Shown here one piece after another: positions 32,519 to 45,666 of a stretch of 64,000 nucleotides of DNA. The position numbers and the translations under genes were made by a program. The DNA is from Tetraselmis striata (Eukaryota > Chlorophyta > Chlorodendrophyceae > Chlorodendrales > Chlorodendraceae), in contig VCJN01003585.1 of assembly GCA_006384855.1 (NCBI GenBank), positions 62,001-126,000 of the forward strand, in the 5' to 3' direction. Position 1 is the stretch's first letter; each line of letters opens with the position of its first letter. The notes below the pieces were generated by a model. The model saw nothing but the letters and a program-made list of their open reading frames with translations, ran no database searches and was not told where the DNA came from.

Positions 32519-35500
32519 TTAGCGACGGGATCGATTAGCAGCTTGGATCGGGTTGAGCACGCCCTCCGCGGATGCGATGGTCAGAGACATGAGGTGCAGG
32601 TCGCGCTCCCGCTGGCGTCGCCTCGTTTGGTCCTGTGCGCCCGGGCCATGCGCCGGCTGCCGCTGCTTGTGCGCGCGCTGGGCGACCGGCGGGGCTACGC
32701 CCGTGCCGGTGGCCTCCCCCGCTTGTGCCTGCCCAGAATGACACCCACATCTGTCAGCAGCGGTGCGGCTCGAGGCACGACAACAGGCCATCACATTGAA
32801 AGAACGATGACGTCGAGTCGCCGAGTAGGCCCCGCTTTGCTCGGGGTTTGCGCGCGCGTGGTCACAAAAAAACTGGTTTACGCGGTAGAGACCTGGCCAA
32901 ATGATGTACACGGGATCAATTCAGACCATTGCTTGGTCCGGAAGGAATCAATCGTCCAGCTGTTTTTTACCCTGTAACTACTAGATATACTCTATATACT
33001 CCACATACTCTATATAGTCTGCTCTATAATAAGATTATATCATCAGCCTCTAGTATTTAGTACACAGTTGCATTGCGAGCCGGAGCTTTCGAGAAATTTC
33101 GTCACGCGATTGGAAACGTCGCAGTGGTTGTGGAAGACAACACAGACATGCAGCACAAGAACAGGTGCAGGGCGACCTTGGTGTTGAGCAGCATTAACGC
33201 GTCTGTGGGGCGGCCGTTGGGCTCCAGTGGCCACTTCTCGCGGTCCTCAAAGCGCGCCGCCAGCTCCGCCGGCATCTCCAGCCCGCGCAGCGTCACGCCG
33301 CCCTTCTTCCAGCGATGCCGCGCGGCCTTACCGCCGCCCGCCACTGCGCACAAGAAAGATGTTACTTGCCGTCAGGTGGTGAACGGATTTGGGACTTGTG
33401 GTTTTATTGTTTTCAAATAAGAGCAAGCCCTTGTCTACACAAAACCCTACTCAAGAGCGAAGACCCCCCCCCCCCCCTCCCGGCGCCCCCCGTGCCCCAA
33501 CAAGGTTTAGGGTTTCTCGGATGGCGGAGTAGGGGTCGTGTGTTTGGGGGGGGGGGGGGGGGTCAAGTTGGGAAGGGATTGAAGTGAGGCAGACTTCATC
33601 AAGTTACGTAAAGAGACCCTCTGAAATCGCGGAACTTGTGCTGGGGGTCATGTAACTTTCCCGCCAACTACCCGCTGTTTGCTTTTTAGACCACAACTCA
33701 AGCAAGTACGGAAATATAAGTTAAATCAAGCTTCAAAACGTTGTAATGGAGCCCACCATATGTAGGTGCCATAGCCGGAAAACATGCCAATCATCATTTG
33801 AATGGGCGTCAGATGATTTAATTCCAAGTAATTCGGCCACGTAACAGCCCCTTTTTTATATTTTACGGAAGTGTGAGACGTTACTCGATCCCCGTTCCTG
33901 TGCTAAGCGGAATTTGACTGCAGTCACTTAATTTCAACTGAAATTCAGTTCACTTGTTAATTGAACTGAAGTTGATCAAACTTAATGTAGCTAAATTCAA
34001 TTAAGCCAGTTGTGAGTAGTCTCCGCGCAACCCTGGGGGGAGAGAGGGGGGGGGGGGGGGGGGGTCAGTGCAACACCTGCGTCAGCTTCCGAGGGCATCG
34101 GGAACAGATCCCTCAGCTTGCTGCGCTTTGCGTCCGCGCCGCCGGGGGCCTCCACCGAGGCCGCCTCATTGGCCGCACTCCCCCCGCCCGCCGGCGCCGG
34201 CTGCTGCTCGGCCGCTTCCTGCGCCTCCGCCATCCGGATCGCCCGCAGCGCCTTGGCCAGCTCCGTCTCCTCCTCCTCCTGGCACAGTCATGAGTAAACG
34301 GAAGGTGTGAATGGCGGTGTGAACGGATGCGAATGGCGCGGTTGAGGTAAGGCATGCTGCTCCACGCGCCACGTCATAATTGAAGCCGACTTTTTGGCTT
34401 CAATAAGTTGCGCCATAGAATTTTGAATGAGATAAATGACTTCGAAATAGGCAAATAATAATGGCAGTTATTCACCCATATAATGAAAAACTGGGGAAAC
34501 TCGGATGGAAATGACATTGTCGTTGGCATGGCACGGTCGCCGCATAAGGCACCGGGGCCCATCATTTATTGCCGGCCTGAAACCAACAAATAGGTAACTC
34601 TGTACATGTATGAACACGCGGCCAATGGCTCATGTGTCGCCTGTGCTGGGCCTCTCGTCTGCCTTGCGATGGTGATATTGTTCCTTGACGGACACGGCTC
34701 GTGAGTAGGCCCGCACCTCGGGCTCCGAGTCGTACACGGCGTAGGATAGCCAGACCGGGGAGCTGTTTGGAATCTCTGCAGACAGGATTGGGGGGGAGGG
34801 GGGGGGGGGGGGGGGGGGGGGTACATATTCGTCAGAGCCTGAAGCGAGTACGGGTGTCGACAGGCCTCGTCGTCTGTCCGCTCTGTGGAGTAGGGGTGGT
34901 CTCCTACTGAGGAAGTCCCCGGATCGATTCCCGGCTCTGTCATTTCAGAGCAATATCGTCCGGGCCCGTGTCCCGGGTTTACCCGGTTGACGCATTAGCC
35001 CTTCGGGGTTCAAATGAGGCAACGGTCGAATGGCTATGCCAGACCTACGACTGCAGCTAGCGGACGAGGTCAAGTGCCGGGGCGGCTTCGGCCGATGACC
35101 CGGGGCTTTACTTTCGCGGGTGTCGTCGACTCGTACAGGTATTAACCAGTACCACAAGGTACGGCCGATAGTATTCGTAGTGTTCGCAGTTCCGGGCCGG
35201 GACCCATATGCCGAATACGCGATGTAGATAAGGCGCATTCATAAGCAGGATATTGCAGCTTCTTGGGGCGGCACCATCAGTTCCGACGGCCTTGTGGATG
35301 ATTTTGCCAAATATGGTGGCGTCTTCCTTCGGCCGCGGCCGGCGCCGGCCAGTTGGCGACAGAACGTGCTTCTTCGCCTTTTCCTCGGCACAGCTCGCGG
35401 CATCCACGGCGGCCCTCTCCGCCTCAGCCCTCGCATCCTCCTCGGCCGCCGCCGCCACCTCCGCCGCCGCCTCTTCGGCAGCGCGCTGTCGGCGCTCCGC

Positions 35501-38500
35501 GGCTGCCGACTTCTGCAGGAACATTGCAGTCGGGTAAACTTCAGCCGCCGTCACGGCGCATTCAAGCGAGAAAACACGTGGAGCTTCCTTGGTATAGTGA
35601 CCCACCGCCCGGATGGACTTGGCACGGCGACGGCGCTCGGCCTGGCTCTCCGGCCCCATGCTGCCGTCGCCCGAGTCGGCGCCGCTTTCATCTGGCGCAC
35701 GCCGCTGCACAAAGCGCTCACTGAGAAGCTTGTCGACCTCGTCCGGCCCGGCTGCAGCACCACAGCGGCAGGCAGATCAGTCTCAGTGTAAGATAGACAT
35801 CGCTTTAATGTCGCAACATTTGCTTGTCACATGGCGGACTCGTGTCAATTGGACCCGTCACATTGGGAGTCCATCAGTCCAATGTCGCTAATACTAAGAT
35901 CTACATCCCAGGAGCCGGAAATAAATGTAAGATGTAAAATATAACCAACGTTCCTAGTCGCAGCACCGCCGATTTATGGACAGCTAGGGGTTGCACACGC
36001 AGGTATTTTCACGATGAGCCGCGTGTTCAATTTTGATTCATCTGCTGTTCCTTTTCAGGGGCGCCGGAGGAAAGGGGAGGAGCGGGGTGGGCACACCGCA
36101 GTGGTGCAGGTCCCGAATCTCGGCGTTGGCGATTCCGACGTTGATCGTGTGCTGGCTCCTCCAGTGCGCCGACTTGGCCCGCTGGCCGCTACCATGCGTG
36201 GGCGTGATCTGCGGCGTGGCGAGGTGATGCCTGCGAGTGGCGTCCTCGATGCCTGCGGAGCACGTCGGATGAGCCCACGCGGCATCTCAGCACTCGACTG
36301 CTAGAAGTTCACATTAGTAGGTGCTCAACACAACCGGTCGGCGGTCCAAACATATTTCAATATATTCCAAAAAAACGTTGCATGATAAAGTAGTGGCTAG
36401 CGGCATATATGCCGATAACAAAACCCAGTACTCCAAGAGCTAGAACTACACTGCGCGGGGACAGCGCCACGTATCATTATTATTATGTACATATCACATA
36501 CACTACTACTCCATCATCTAATCATAATTAGATTTAATATACAGCACTCCACATAAGTCTTTGCGCCTAGAAATCCGCGCGCATCCTCGCCTGGGTGCCC
36601 AAGCCATGGGGCTACTGCACCATGAAGTCTCACCTTTCAGGGCGTGCGAGCCACCTATAAGCCCAAGAAGGCAGCCGCTTCGTCCGGTTATCGCAGTTTT
36701 TCGGCAATGGCGTTGTTTGGCACAAGGCTAGAACCACCGAAAGAGGGTCAATGAACAGGGGAGCAACATGGTGGCGGTGTAGCTACCGTCTGTTGCATTT
36801 GCACGCCCGCTCCCGGCAGTGGGTGGACATATGCATGGGATGTACGATGCGCAAGTTTGAGCCCAATCAATGCATGCTACCGCGTTGCATGGGCATTTCC
36901 ATTAGAGTGCGCCAATAATGCAGACTGTTCTCCACAATTTTCAATCCCACAGTTTCCCAAGCCGCACGATAAGCGCCGCTGGCTACGCCTTGCTGGGCCA
37001 GAGTAGTGCACATAAAGTGCTTTCGATTCCACAGGGGCATGCTTATACCACGTTTGCGCAGCGCACCGCACACCGTTGCATCGACCCTACCGCACCATGT
37101 GCACGCCCCTTTATGAGTTTCCCCGAAATGACTTAATACGTTTTGCGTGCTTTTATCTACTAGATCCGCCCCAAGCGAAATCACACCAATAAAATATGAA
37201 GAGAACTTTGTGGCCCGCTGTATATCGCGTGCGATGGTCAGAGTACAACTTTCCAAGAACATTGCGCAATCAAAATAGTAATACAGCACCGAACTACATC
37301 GGGTACATAACCAGCGCGCTAAATATACATTAAAAATTCATATATATCGCGTGCTAGTGTGCTAATGCAAATGCTGCAATATCCCTAGTCCATCGGGTAC
37401 CTGGCTAAAAGTATCAGCCACACAGGCGTTTTATGCCAGGGTAGACATGGCACACATGGAAAGAAGGGGGGGACCGGGGGGGGGGGGCACCTTCGTAGCT
37501 GACGGTGGCGATGCTGGTGACGCTCTTCTCCGCAACAGGCAACAGGCGCTCGAGCTCTAAGCTCTAAACGACAGTCACAGCGGGAAGAGGTGTCAGGACC
37601 ACAATGAGGTCCGCCCAGCACCACCGAGGGGCGGAGAGGCGCGCACCACGTTGTGCGCTCGAAACGTCTCGAGCTCCTGCGGGATGGCGGCCTGCAGCAC
37701 AGGGCTGACCTCCAGAGGGCGCCGGTGGCCGAGAAAGAGGAAGCCGTCCTGCGCTCGAGGCCAGGACGGCAGTCAGCAGCCACACAGAAAAAAAGGCGCG
37801 GCCGGGATCCCTGCACCAACCGCACACAGTCACGCAGTGTCGTACTACTGGAATCCACACTGTCACGATCTCCTCATCTCCATGGGGTCTGCTCATCTCA
37901 TGATAATCTGGTCCAGGGGTTTTTTCCTTTATGTATATACCACACCACAAATAATGAAACGTTTTGCGGGGAATGTTTCCACTAGTGCATGTTGCATTTT
38001 AATAAGTCAAAGACAATTTTCAATATGGGTTTCCTTTTGTGGAGGGGGGAGGAGGGGGGAGGAGGGGGTTGTCAAGTAATCATTTTAAGTGAACCTGGCA
38101 GAGCGCGGTTATAACGGCACTGGTACGCCCGGCCCTGACATATAGCGCGGGTGCATCTCGGTACAGGACACCGTTGCCGACTGACGGCTTTGCAGAAAGC
38201 AACAATGTTGCGTGCGGCTTGGTCGTGACTGCGTGGCAGCAGTATTTGGCGAGACTCGAATGCGCTGAGCCGCGTGGCATCCGCCGGGCTGCGCCCTAGC
38301 TGCCGGCGCGCATCTGCGCGCTGACCGGGTCGCTATGGTAGCTGACCTGGTCACTACGGTCACCGGGGTGCACGCTGTGCCCAACGCCGCGGCACGCTCA
38401 CCTCCGCGGTGTTGCATCGCACCGTCTCGTCTCCCCGCTCCGACAGGATGTCATCCGAGTGGAGCTCTTCTCTGGTTGGCCGGCTCCTGTGGATGCGGAA

Positions 38501-39782
38501 GGCGGATGGTCGATGCTCAGCTGCTTCTCACACTGAAAGCCTTTCCACTGTACAACTCTGCTGTAACGTTTCATTGTGTTCATGGGTTACAGCAATTATG
38601 AAGAAAGTTCCACCACCGAGGCTGAAGATCCGTTCTATATTTGTGGTGTATTCTGACAGCAAACTGCGGTGTTGGTGTGTGTGTTGGGGGGGGGGGGGGG
38701 AGTCTAAACAAAATAACACACAGCTAACCCAACGCATGGACACAGTATACCGTGGATGAGGGGAAATGTGGACAAAAGGCTTGAGGTGTGCGGCCACATG
38801 GAGCCTCGCGGGTGCCTGTAGTTGGGAGCGAGAGAAAGCGGAGACGCGTGCCACGGGGGGGTTAGAAGAGGAGAGGAAAGGGGGGGGAGGGGGGGGGATG
38901 GAGCGAACCGCGCGCTGTCGCGGCTCGTGGAGCTGCGCTGTGCCTCCACCTCCGCCTCTGCAGCAGCCGCATGCTCCGCATATTCCTGGGCCTGCACCGG
39001 AGCATCGAACCACTCGGGAACTCAGCCTCTACTTTCCGAACGAAAGCCCGACATGCGCGGGGTATGAACGTCGCGTGCCGACCGTTGCTCATATATGACG
39101 AGCAACACTCTTGGTGGTAACACGGCTGCGATGGGCTGTCAAGGCCGGCACGAGTGAGCCGCAATCACATCGACAACGTTGCGTCCGGTGCCATCACACG
39201 TGCCGTCAAACGGTGCCATTACGTCCCCCGTTGTGTGTCGATAGCCCGCTCCTGCCGCCTAAGCAATTACCGTAACCACGCTTTGGGCCCGCAAAACGTA
39301 ATTGTTTTGCCCGCCCCCCCTCCCCCCGCGCGCAAAGAGCAAAAAAACATTATCTGGAAATATATGAGAATATGAAACGAAACAATAACGAAATTGCCAA
39401 CTCAGTGCTGCAAAATAACACCTTACTTTTCCGAACCGCCAATCGGGCGCGAGCACAAGTAAATGCGACGGTACAGAACCACCGCTGGCATTGGGGATCA
39501 TGTCGCGGCAATTGTGCGCCTAAAGCCAACAGTGCGGTGCGAACACGTGGCGTGATGGCTCAGCGGGTGAGCTGAATGCGCTTGCGTCATTCCCGACAAA
39601 CATCCGCACCTCAAGCTTCCATCGCCGGTGCATCTGCTTCTCTTGCCTGCAGAAAGCGCGGCAAGGCGTGGCGCGCACGAGTGAGGAAGTTCCAGAAACA
39701 CAAGGTGGCTGGGGGCATGAAGGTGCGCGGCCTGGGTGGCCGGAACGACCGCATTATGGCAAGCAAAGAGGGGATCAGCGGG

Positions 39783-39813
<31 letters not shown>

Positions 39814-41465
39814 AGGAGAGCGCACCGCTTCCTCAGGGCACTGTCGTCAGTGTTCATGTAGCTGCGCAGCGAGTTGGCAAACCGGTGCGGTGGGACTGTG
39901 GTCCCGCTGGCGCCCGGCGAGTAGTAGAGCGCCTTTGTCCGGAGAGAAGGAGGAAGATAGGGGGGAGGAGGGGGTTGCAGGTGGCAGAAACGCACGGTGC
40001 GATCAGCGGCCGGCTCTTAACTTGCTCCATAGTATGCGGCGGGGCACTACATGGGATCCACTCATGTGGTATCGTGACTTTCGTGGTACGTGGTATGGGA
40101 TTTCACACGTAAAAGCCCCCCCTCCCCCCCCCCTCCCCCCCCAATTACACACACACACACCTTGGTGCTCTGCCACTCGTCGACAGAGTTGCGCGCGATG
40201 CCGGTGTCGAAGTTGTAGCGATCCCGCTTGAAGTGCGGCAGGTAGGAGCGGCTGAGAGTGCGGTCCTGCCCGCGCCCGGGGGAGCGCTGCGCCCGGAGCG
40301 CATCCGTGCTCTTTGTCATCTGGGCAGCTGTGCTCGGAGGGTGACAGGTTGCGGCTGGTCAGTCTGCAGGGCAGGCCACGGTTGCGCGGTGCGGTGTATT
40401 GGCGCATGGGCATGGTGCTGAGGCCGGGGCTGAGTGGGAGGGGGAGGGGGAGGGGGGGGGCACCTTGGCGTTGCCATTTGGGGTTCATCTCAAACGCACT
40501 CCGAGCAATCTGCGGCAGGCCGAGGGCATGCAGCGGCCATGAGTAGCTGCACGGAGCAGCGACTTTGTTCCGCCCCGGGACAGGACTGGCATCAGCGAAG
40601 TCTATGCAGCGTCTGAACGACGAGGGCAGCCATCCAGTTGCGGCCCGCCCGGTGAAGGTGACGGCTCCGTTACAGTCATCGAGCAAAATACCGACCCGGC
40701 CCACAAGACCAACTTGAGTAGCATCATTATGTACAACATCGGGAATACAATGTACAGTTCATGTGATGATACCTTTGTTCAATATATAATATTTACATGT
40801 GTGTTGTCTGCCCCCTCCCTCTTCCGCCTCTCCTCTCCACCTGCCACCCCAAGGCAGGCGCCGGGCATGTTCCCCCCCCCCACCCCCCCCTACCCCTCGC
40901 TCGGTCGAAGACCATCGCCGGCAATGCCATGCTAATCAAGGAAGCAGCGCCCCATTCCTCACCTTGATTTTCTGCTCCAGTGTTGTCGAGCGCTTTCCCC
41001 GGTGGAAGATGCCGTCTGAAGTGAGCAGGGCCACAGCGTACCGCTCAGCACGCCCCCTCCCATGCAGAGCAAGGGGTGTCATGCCGGGATGGATGAAGCG
41101 GAAGGGGTGATTGGGGAGGGAGTGGATGGCGGGGGGAGAGGGCATTTGAGGGGGAGGGGGAGTGGGGTTTGAAGCGAGGGTTGAATGAGGGGTTTAGGTA
41201 GGGGGGGGGGTTAGCGCACCGTGGCCGTCCCGCGGGGGCGCGGGCACTGGCGTCACGACCGGCATGTCCACCAGCGCCTGCTCCGGCTTCTTCTGCGGAA
41301 CGTTGCGGCGGATGGCGTTGCGGCTCTCTGCCGGCAGGAAGGGGTGGGTCTGCCCCTCCTCCAGCAGCACCAGCCGCCCCACGCTGTCGCGCATGCTGCC
41401 CGATGGCACCCTGCGCCCGCAGACCGGCACGCCAGCTGGATTCAGAATGAATGGGCCAAGGTGCG
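32519..41465 (-). CDS. Unidentified large multi-exon protein with charged and coiled-coil regions
   Basis: Exons with in-phase GT-AG joins: 40509-40464, 40354-40161, 39932-39826; then 39020-38909, 38486-38402, 37748-37650, 37563-37491, 35751-35606, 35512-35288, 34278-34077, 33343-33177 and 32728-32519 (TAA). Between 39826 and 39020 one exon seems to be missing because the phases disagree. Upstream, 41465-41220 (PAESRNAIRRNVPQKK) and 41084-40963 (AVALLTSDGIFHRGKR) look coding, but the acceptor of the latter would not be AG; an ATG at 41082 may instead be the start. Together they give about 600-680 residues. Notable pieces are PHFKRDRYNFDTGIARN, DGFLFLGHRRPLEVSP, an Ala/Glu-rich coiled coil at 35512-35288, GLEMPAELAARFEDREKWPL, and the end RERDLHLMSLTIASAEG. 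I do not recognise the family; a ciliary or cytoskeletal protein is a guess only. Confidence 0.7.
34060..34064 (-). other. Example of a sense poly-C tract after a donor (intron after the exon ending 34077)
   Basis: The donor at 34076 reads gtgttgcactga and is followed directly by about 18 C on the sense strand (plus-strand G run about 34047-34064). The same arrangement recurs at the donors near 37490, 39825, 40463, 41219 and in several other genes. Confidence 0.85.
36867..37289 (-). CDS. Small ORF within a large intron, doubtful
   Basis: 140 codons inside the 37490-35752 intron of the unidentified gene. The C-terminal half reads GRVDATVCGALRKRGISM and GAYRAAWETVGLKIVENS. There is no known domain. 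It may be a mobile-element relic or chance. Confidence 0.15.
   Translation of the reverse strand: MLYYYFDCAMFLESCTLTIARDIQRATKFSSYFIGVISLGADLVDKSTQNVLSHFGETHKGACTWCGRVDATVCGALRKRGISMPLWNRKHFMCTTLAQQGVASGAYRAAWETVGLKIVENSLHYWRTLMEMPMQRGSMH
39786..39813. repeat. Poly-G tract (28 G), poly-C on the sense strand of the large gene
   Basis: It lies just downstream of the donor at 39825 (gtgcgctctcc, then C run on the minus strand). Confidence 0.95.
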
Positions 41466-41614
41466 CTGAAGGGGGGGGGGGGGGGTGAGGAAACGGGGAG
41501 CAAAGCAGACGCAACACAGCTTTACTCTTACTTCTTTCGTTTATATAATTCGCAGGCGTGCAGATGGCACAGTATAGTAGCAAAGGGGGAGGTCAAGGCA
41601 TACATAGTGCCTGT

Positions 41615-41617
<3 letters not shown>

Positions 41618-41664
<47 letters not shown>
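41618..41664. repeat. (GA)n microsatellite
   Basis: About 23 dinucleotide units. A G run follows at about 41754-41780. Confidence 0.95.
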
Positions 41665-41666
<2 letters not shown>

Positions 41667-42346
41667 TCCATGAAGCTGTGGCTGCTGTAACAGTGCCCAC
41701 GCCCGCGAAATATTGGCATGATTGACTTTGATTTTAGTCGCAGGGGGCGCGCGGGGGGGGGGGGGGGGGGGGGGGGGGGGTGATGGGCACTGGCAAACCC
41801 CACCAAGCATCCCATAGCCTGTATCCCGCCCAGCACGAGCGACGGGACGCGACGGTGATGTATGAGGCAGGAGATGGGGCTGGTACGAGCTGAGGCACAG
41901 GGCTTGGTAAAGACCAGGGGGAGGGGGGGCACCTGTCTCCCTGTCGCCTTCCTACCCGCCTCCCACCCGCTCGGCTCTCGCTGCTCACCGCCGGAGGGGC
42001 TGCGCTGACGGGCAAAACCCTGTCCACCCTGGCCCGCCGCGTGTCAGCGAATTGTGACGGCTGCACATAAGTGTATGGTGACGGCCTTCACCTGCCGAGA
42101 GGCCACGAACGGCGGGAAGGGAAGGATAAGTATAGCTGGTCCTGGCTGGCTGGCCCCGTGCAGCCGGGACCGGCGGTTGCGGCATGCCCACTACGCAGCA
42201 ACAAGCATGCGCCGGCGGCCGCCCGGTACGTTACCCGTACAAGTACGGGTACATGTACAAGGACAGTAGGCGCGCGGCGCGCTCGGCTTCTCATGCGTAT
42301 TGTGCTTGCGCTACATCATGCAAAACCCTAAAATATTGGCTTCACA

Positions 42347-42559
42347 TGGCAGTGTTTTAGACGGTGATCCAACAGTGTTGGAAGTTCCGTCACTAGCCGC
42401 CAATTAGTTTTACAGAATGCTTCGGCAATTTGCTTGATGACTATAACGGAGCGTCGCCTACCCAGGGCTTTCCGTAAGTGGATTGCTGACTAAACGGCCG
42501 TCGTAGAGACGCTGCAAGGGTTTCACTGGTGCCAGTCCCGTCCCGGGGGTGAAAAAAGA
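42347..42559. repeat. Dispersed repeat, second copy of 22016-22229
   Basis: Same orientation as the 22-kb copy, with about 20 scattered differences. Both contain ataacggagcgtcgcctacc. Confidence 0.85.
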
Positions 42560-42689
42560 ATCATGCATTTGAGTCTGGGTTCGCCAAAAAAGGTGCGTAG
42601 GCGTTCTTACACGGAAAAGCGCCATTGTTTGGCTAGGAAGGTTCAGCGAAAGGGCAGGCAATGTTGGAGGAGGAGCCCGCAGGACGGAG

Positions 42690-42940
42690 GCGGAAAACGG
42701 GAGGGCGCTGCCGAAGGCAGCGAGCTGGAAGATGGCAGACGAGCTGCTGCTAGCTGTTCTAAGTAGCTCCCCGGCCGGGAGCGCAGGGCTCGCGGGCGAT
42801 GGGGCAAAATGTACCAAAACCCGATGTATGGTACCAGTTCCTTAACTAATTGAAACCACTACTAACAGTAGATTGTACATGTCGCACTAGGACAGTTTAA
42901 ATCCGTTAGGAAACCCCATAAACACGTTTAGATCATTTCA
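42690..42940. repeat. Composite dispersed repeat
   Basis: The first part (aaggcagcgagctggaagat, then ggcagacgagctg) recurs at 44838-44905. The second part (ccggccgggagcgc, then cgggcgatggggca, and taaatccgttagg) recurs at about 48432-48597. The short words place all three in one mobile family. Confidence 0.75.
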
Positions 42941-42949
42941 ACATGCATT

Positions 42950-45660
42950 CGAGTCTGGTTTTGCCAGTTTACACGCCGCAGTTCGTTTACGGTTGCGAGC
43001 GTAGGCAGTCGGCAAGCGTGCCGACCAGACGAAGGCGGAAGATGTCTTGAGTTGTAGAAGGGGTCTCGCGCCGAGAGGCTAAACCTTGATCGAGGCGCAG
43101 GCCCATCAGACGCGGACGGGAGATGTTGACGCCGGCATGACATAGGCCGGACGTGTCGCGGAATTAAGGCGCCGTATCCTGACGCCGCCCTACATCATTT
43201 TGGCGCGCCCCGTGATGGTGGCGTGCGGCACGAGCCGGAGCTGCTGACCAGTAGAAGCATAGGTAGAAGTGGCTAAGTTGGTGACGAGCGCCCAGCAAAG
43301 CAACGGCACATGCACTAGTAGGACGAGTATAGCTGCGCGCACGAGCGCGCGAGCGCGCCGTGTACGGCCAGATGAAGTATTGCTTCATTATTGTACACGA
43401 CCCAATGGTAACTATGCACATGTACTGGCGATGCACGTTACGAGGGGTGGACACGCAACAACGCGCGATGACAGCGATGTAACCCTGCTGCCATCACCAG
43501 CGGTGGTTGTTTCGCCCCCTGGCGGGAGGGGCAGCGGGTGAATCGCTCGACGTTGGGGGGTGCGGGAACGTGGGACATTGTGTGGTCGTGTCGTATTGGC
43601 TCTTGTGTGTGTCGGGGTCGGTTGTCGGCAGAAGACTCGCCGACTCGGTAAGCTGTCGCCGTGGGTCTTTCTTCGCGGAGAGCGGTAAGCCGGCCGCCTT
43701 TGCGGCACCACCCACGGCTGCTGACCACCCCACAAGGCGTAGGCTTAGAATGACGCCACGAAACGCACAAGTCGCGTTAGGTGGCGGAGCTGTCCCCCGG
43801 CGGGCAGCTCGTGTTGTCACAGATGAGATGTCATGACGTCGGGAGCGGGTTGGCCGGCGTAGAGGCCCTTGTAGCCCATGCCGGCCCGTAACGATGCCAA
43901 TGATGTCGGGGCGAGGGTGACGACGAGGCGGCCGCTGGTGCTACACCAGCGACGGTCGCCGAAGTTCCAAACCCAAACTCGGCCAAGGGTGATTACGTAC
44001 ACCGCGAGACGCCAGGCACGCCACGTGGTAGAGCTGCCCCCCCCCGGCGGGCAGTTGCAGGTTGTCGTGGTCCTTGTTACGACGACGTTGCAGTCGGAGG
44101 TGTCGGAGACGCGTCGGGACGAGCCGGGATAAACGCCTCCCACTGCGACCACAACAAACGGTGCTGAAGCATGATTGGGGCGAGGGCAACGAGTTCTCTC
44201 AAAACACCGGCGCATGAGCGGCGCCACCCCCGTAAGGGGCCAATTACGCGAGTAGTTTCGGAAAACCACAGCATGTAAAGACCGCTGATGTCACGACGCC
44301 ATGTTGCGAGGACACGCGGACCGGGTTGCATTGTCTTGCGGGACAACAAATAATGGTCGCCCCGACGACACGGAGTGACGTCCTCCTCCGTCCGCGCCGA
44401 TTTGTTGCGGTAGGCGTAGTTGTCGTCGTTGACAACCGTGACGAGCTGCGGCCAAGGTGCCGAGCGCGTCCACATCACCTAACCTCAAGAGTTGACTACT
44501 TCGAGAGGGTGCTCCACTGCGGGAGCCTCGAAGGCATGTACCGCGACTCAACTTCGGGTGTTGAGGTTTAACCCCCCCCCCCCCCCGGGGACCCCCCATG
44601 TCCAGTTCCTTGCCGTGCGCATCGCTACCCGGAAACGTCCTTGCTGCAAAGCCAGGGCAAAAACGGAAAACGACCTCGGGCGCACGAGTAGTGAAAACCA
44701 CATTACCGAAGGGTTGTCTGTCGTTATTGCATGATGTTGTAACGCATGTGCGCGGCACGACAACTCACCACTTGGTGAATGAACCTCGGTGCGGACATCA
44801 GCCTCAGTGACCCTTGCGGCACAAAGACGCGAAGCCCCTGCCGAAGGCAGCGAGCTGGAAGATGGCAGACGAGCTGCCAGTGGCTGTCCTAAGCAGCTCC
44901 ACGGCGTACCAGTACCGGGATATCGCGCGCGAACTATTTATGTACGAGAATGCTTTACACGGGTCGCGCGCGGCGCGTCCATCACACAGCAAACTCCCTC
45001 ACCCATCCCGAGTTGCACATAGCGCGCTCGCCGCCAGTGCGCGCAGCCAATGCGCATCACGACCCCCGGAGCGCGAACCCTATCCCTTGGGTGCACATAA
45101 CGAGCGGTGGTCGGGCATGTGGTGCCCACAGTGGTCAACACCGGCTGCGCACTCTGCCGCATCAGATACTGATGCCGCCCTTTTTGCCCACTCACTCAGC
45201 GCCGCCCACCCACGCCAAACGAAATCGGAGACATCTCGGCACCGATCCCACCCGACACGGACCCGATATTGCCAGAGGGAGGGAAAGCTGAGGTCGTTAC
45301 CGTGGCGGATTTTTGAGTTACTCCGATGTTCTCTCGCATTGTCTGTCGATGCTACATGGGGTAGGAGGCTGAACACCCGTCGCGCCGACGCATCGCCCCA
45401 ACGGTATGGCGCGGCGCGCGCGAGAACTGCGATCGGTGCGTTGTGGCCATTTCGGCCAACCAGCCCGCCGCCTCCAAATTCTGCCGGTAGTGTGGCAAGT
45501 CAACCGCAGTAGTAGACGGACTAGCAGTGTAAGGCGAGGAGGCTCCGGTCTCGGCGGTGACCGAGGCAAGCTGAAGGTAGTGAAGGGGACTCTGTACCTC
45601 CACACCGGAGTGGTGGCGGCGAAGGAGGACACCGACCTGCAGCTACTCGGTGGACCCAAG
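42950..45660. other. Repeat-rich region with degenerate ORFs, no assignable gene
   Basis: Both strands have several overlapping ORFs of 100-230 codons, none with a recognisable domain. A near repeat of cccggcgggcag occurs at about 43796 and 44044. A C run is at 44572-44586. The pattern fits old mobile-element sequence. Confidence 0.35.
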
Positions 45661-45666
45661 TGATGT

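Noticed and set aside
34870..34945. tRNA-like 3' half (ccggatcgattcccggc)
   Set aside because: It resembles a T-arm/B box, but no matching acceptor 5' strand or A box is found at the right distance. At most it is a tRNA-derived repeat.
35294..35791. Plus-strand ORF of 165 codons
   Set aside because: It is the antisense of exons 35751-35606 and 35512-35288 of the unidentified gene, which are supported by phase-consistent splicing on the minus strand.
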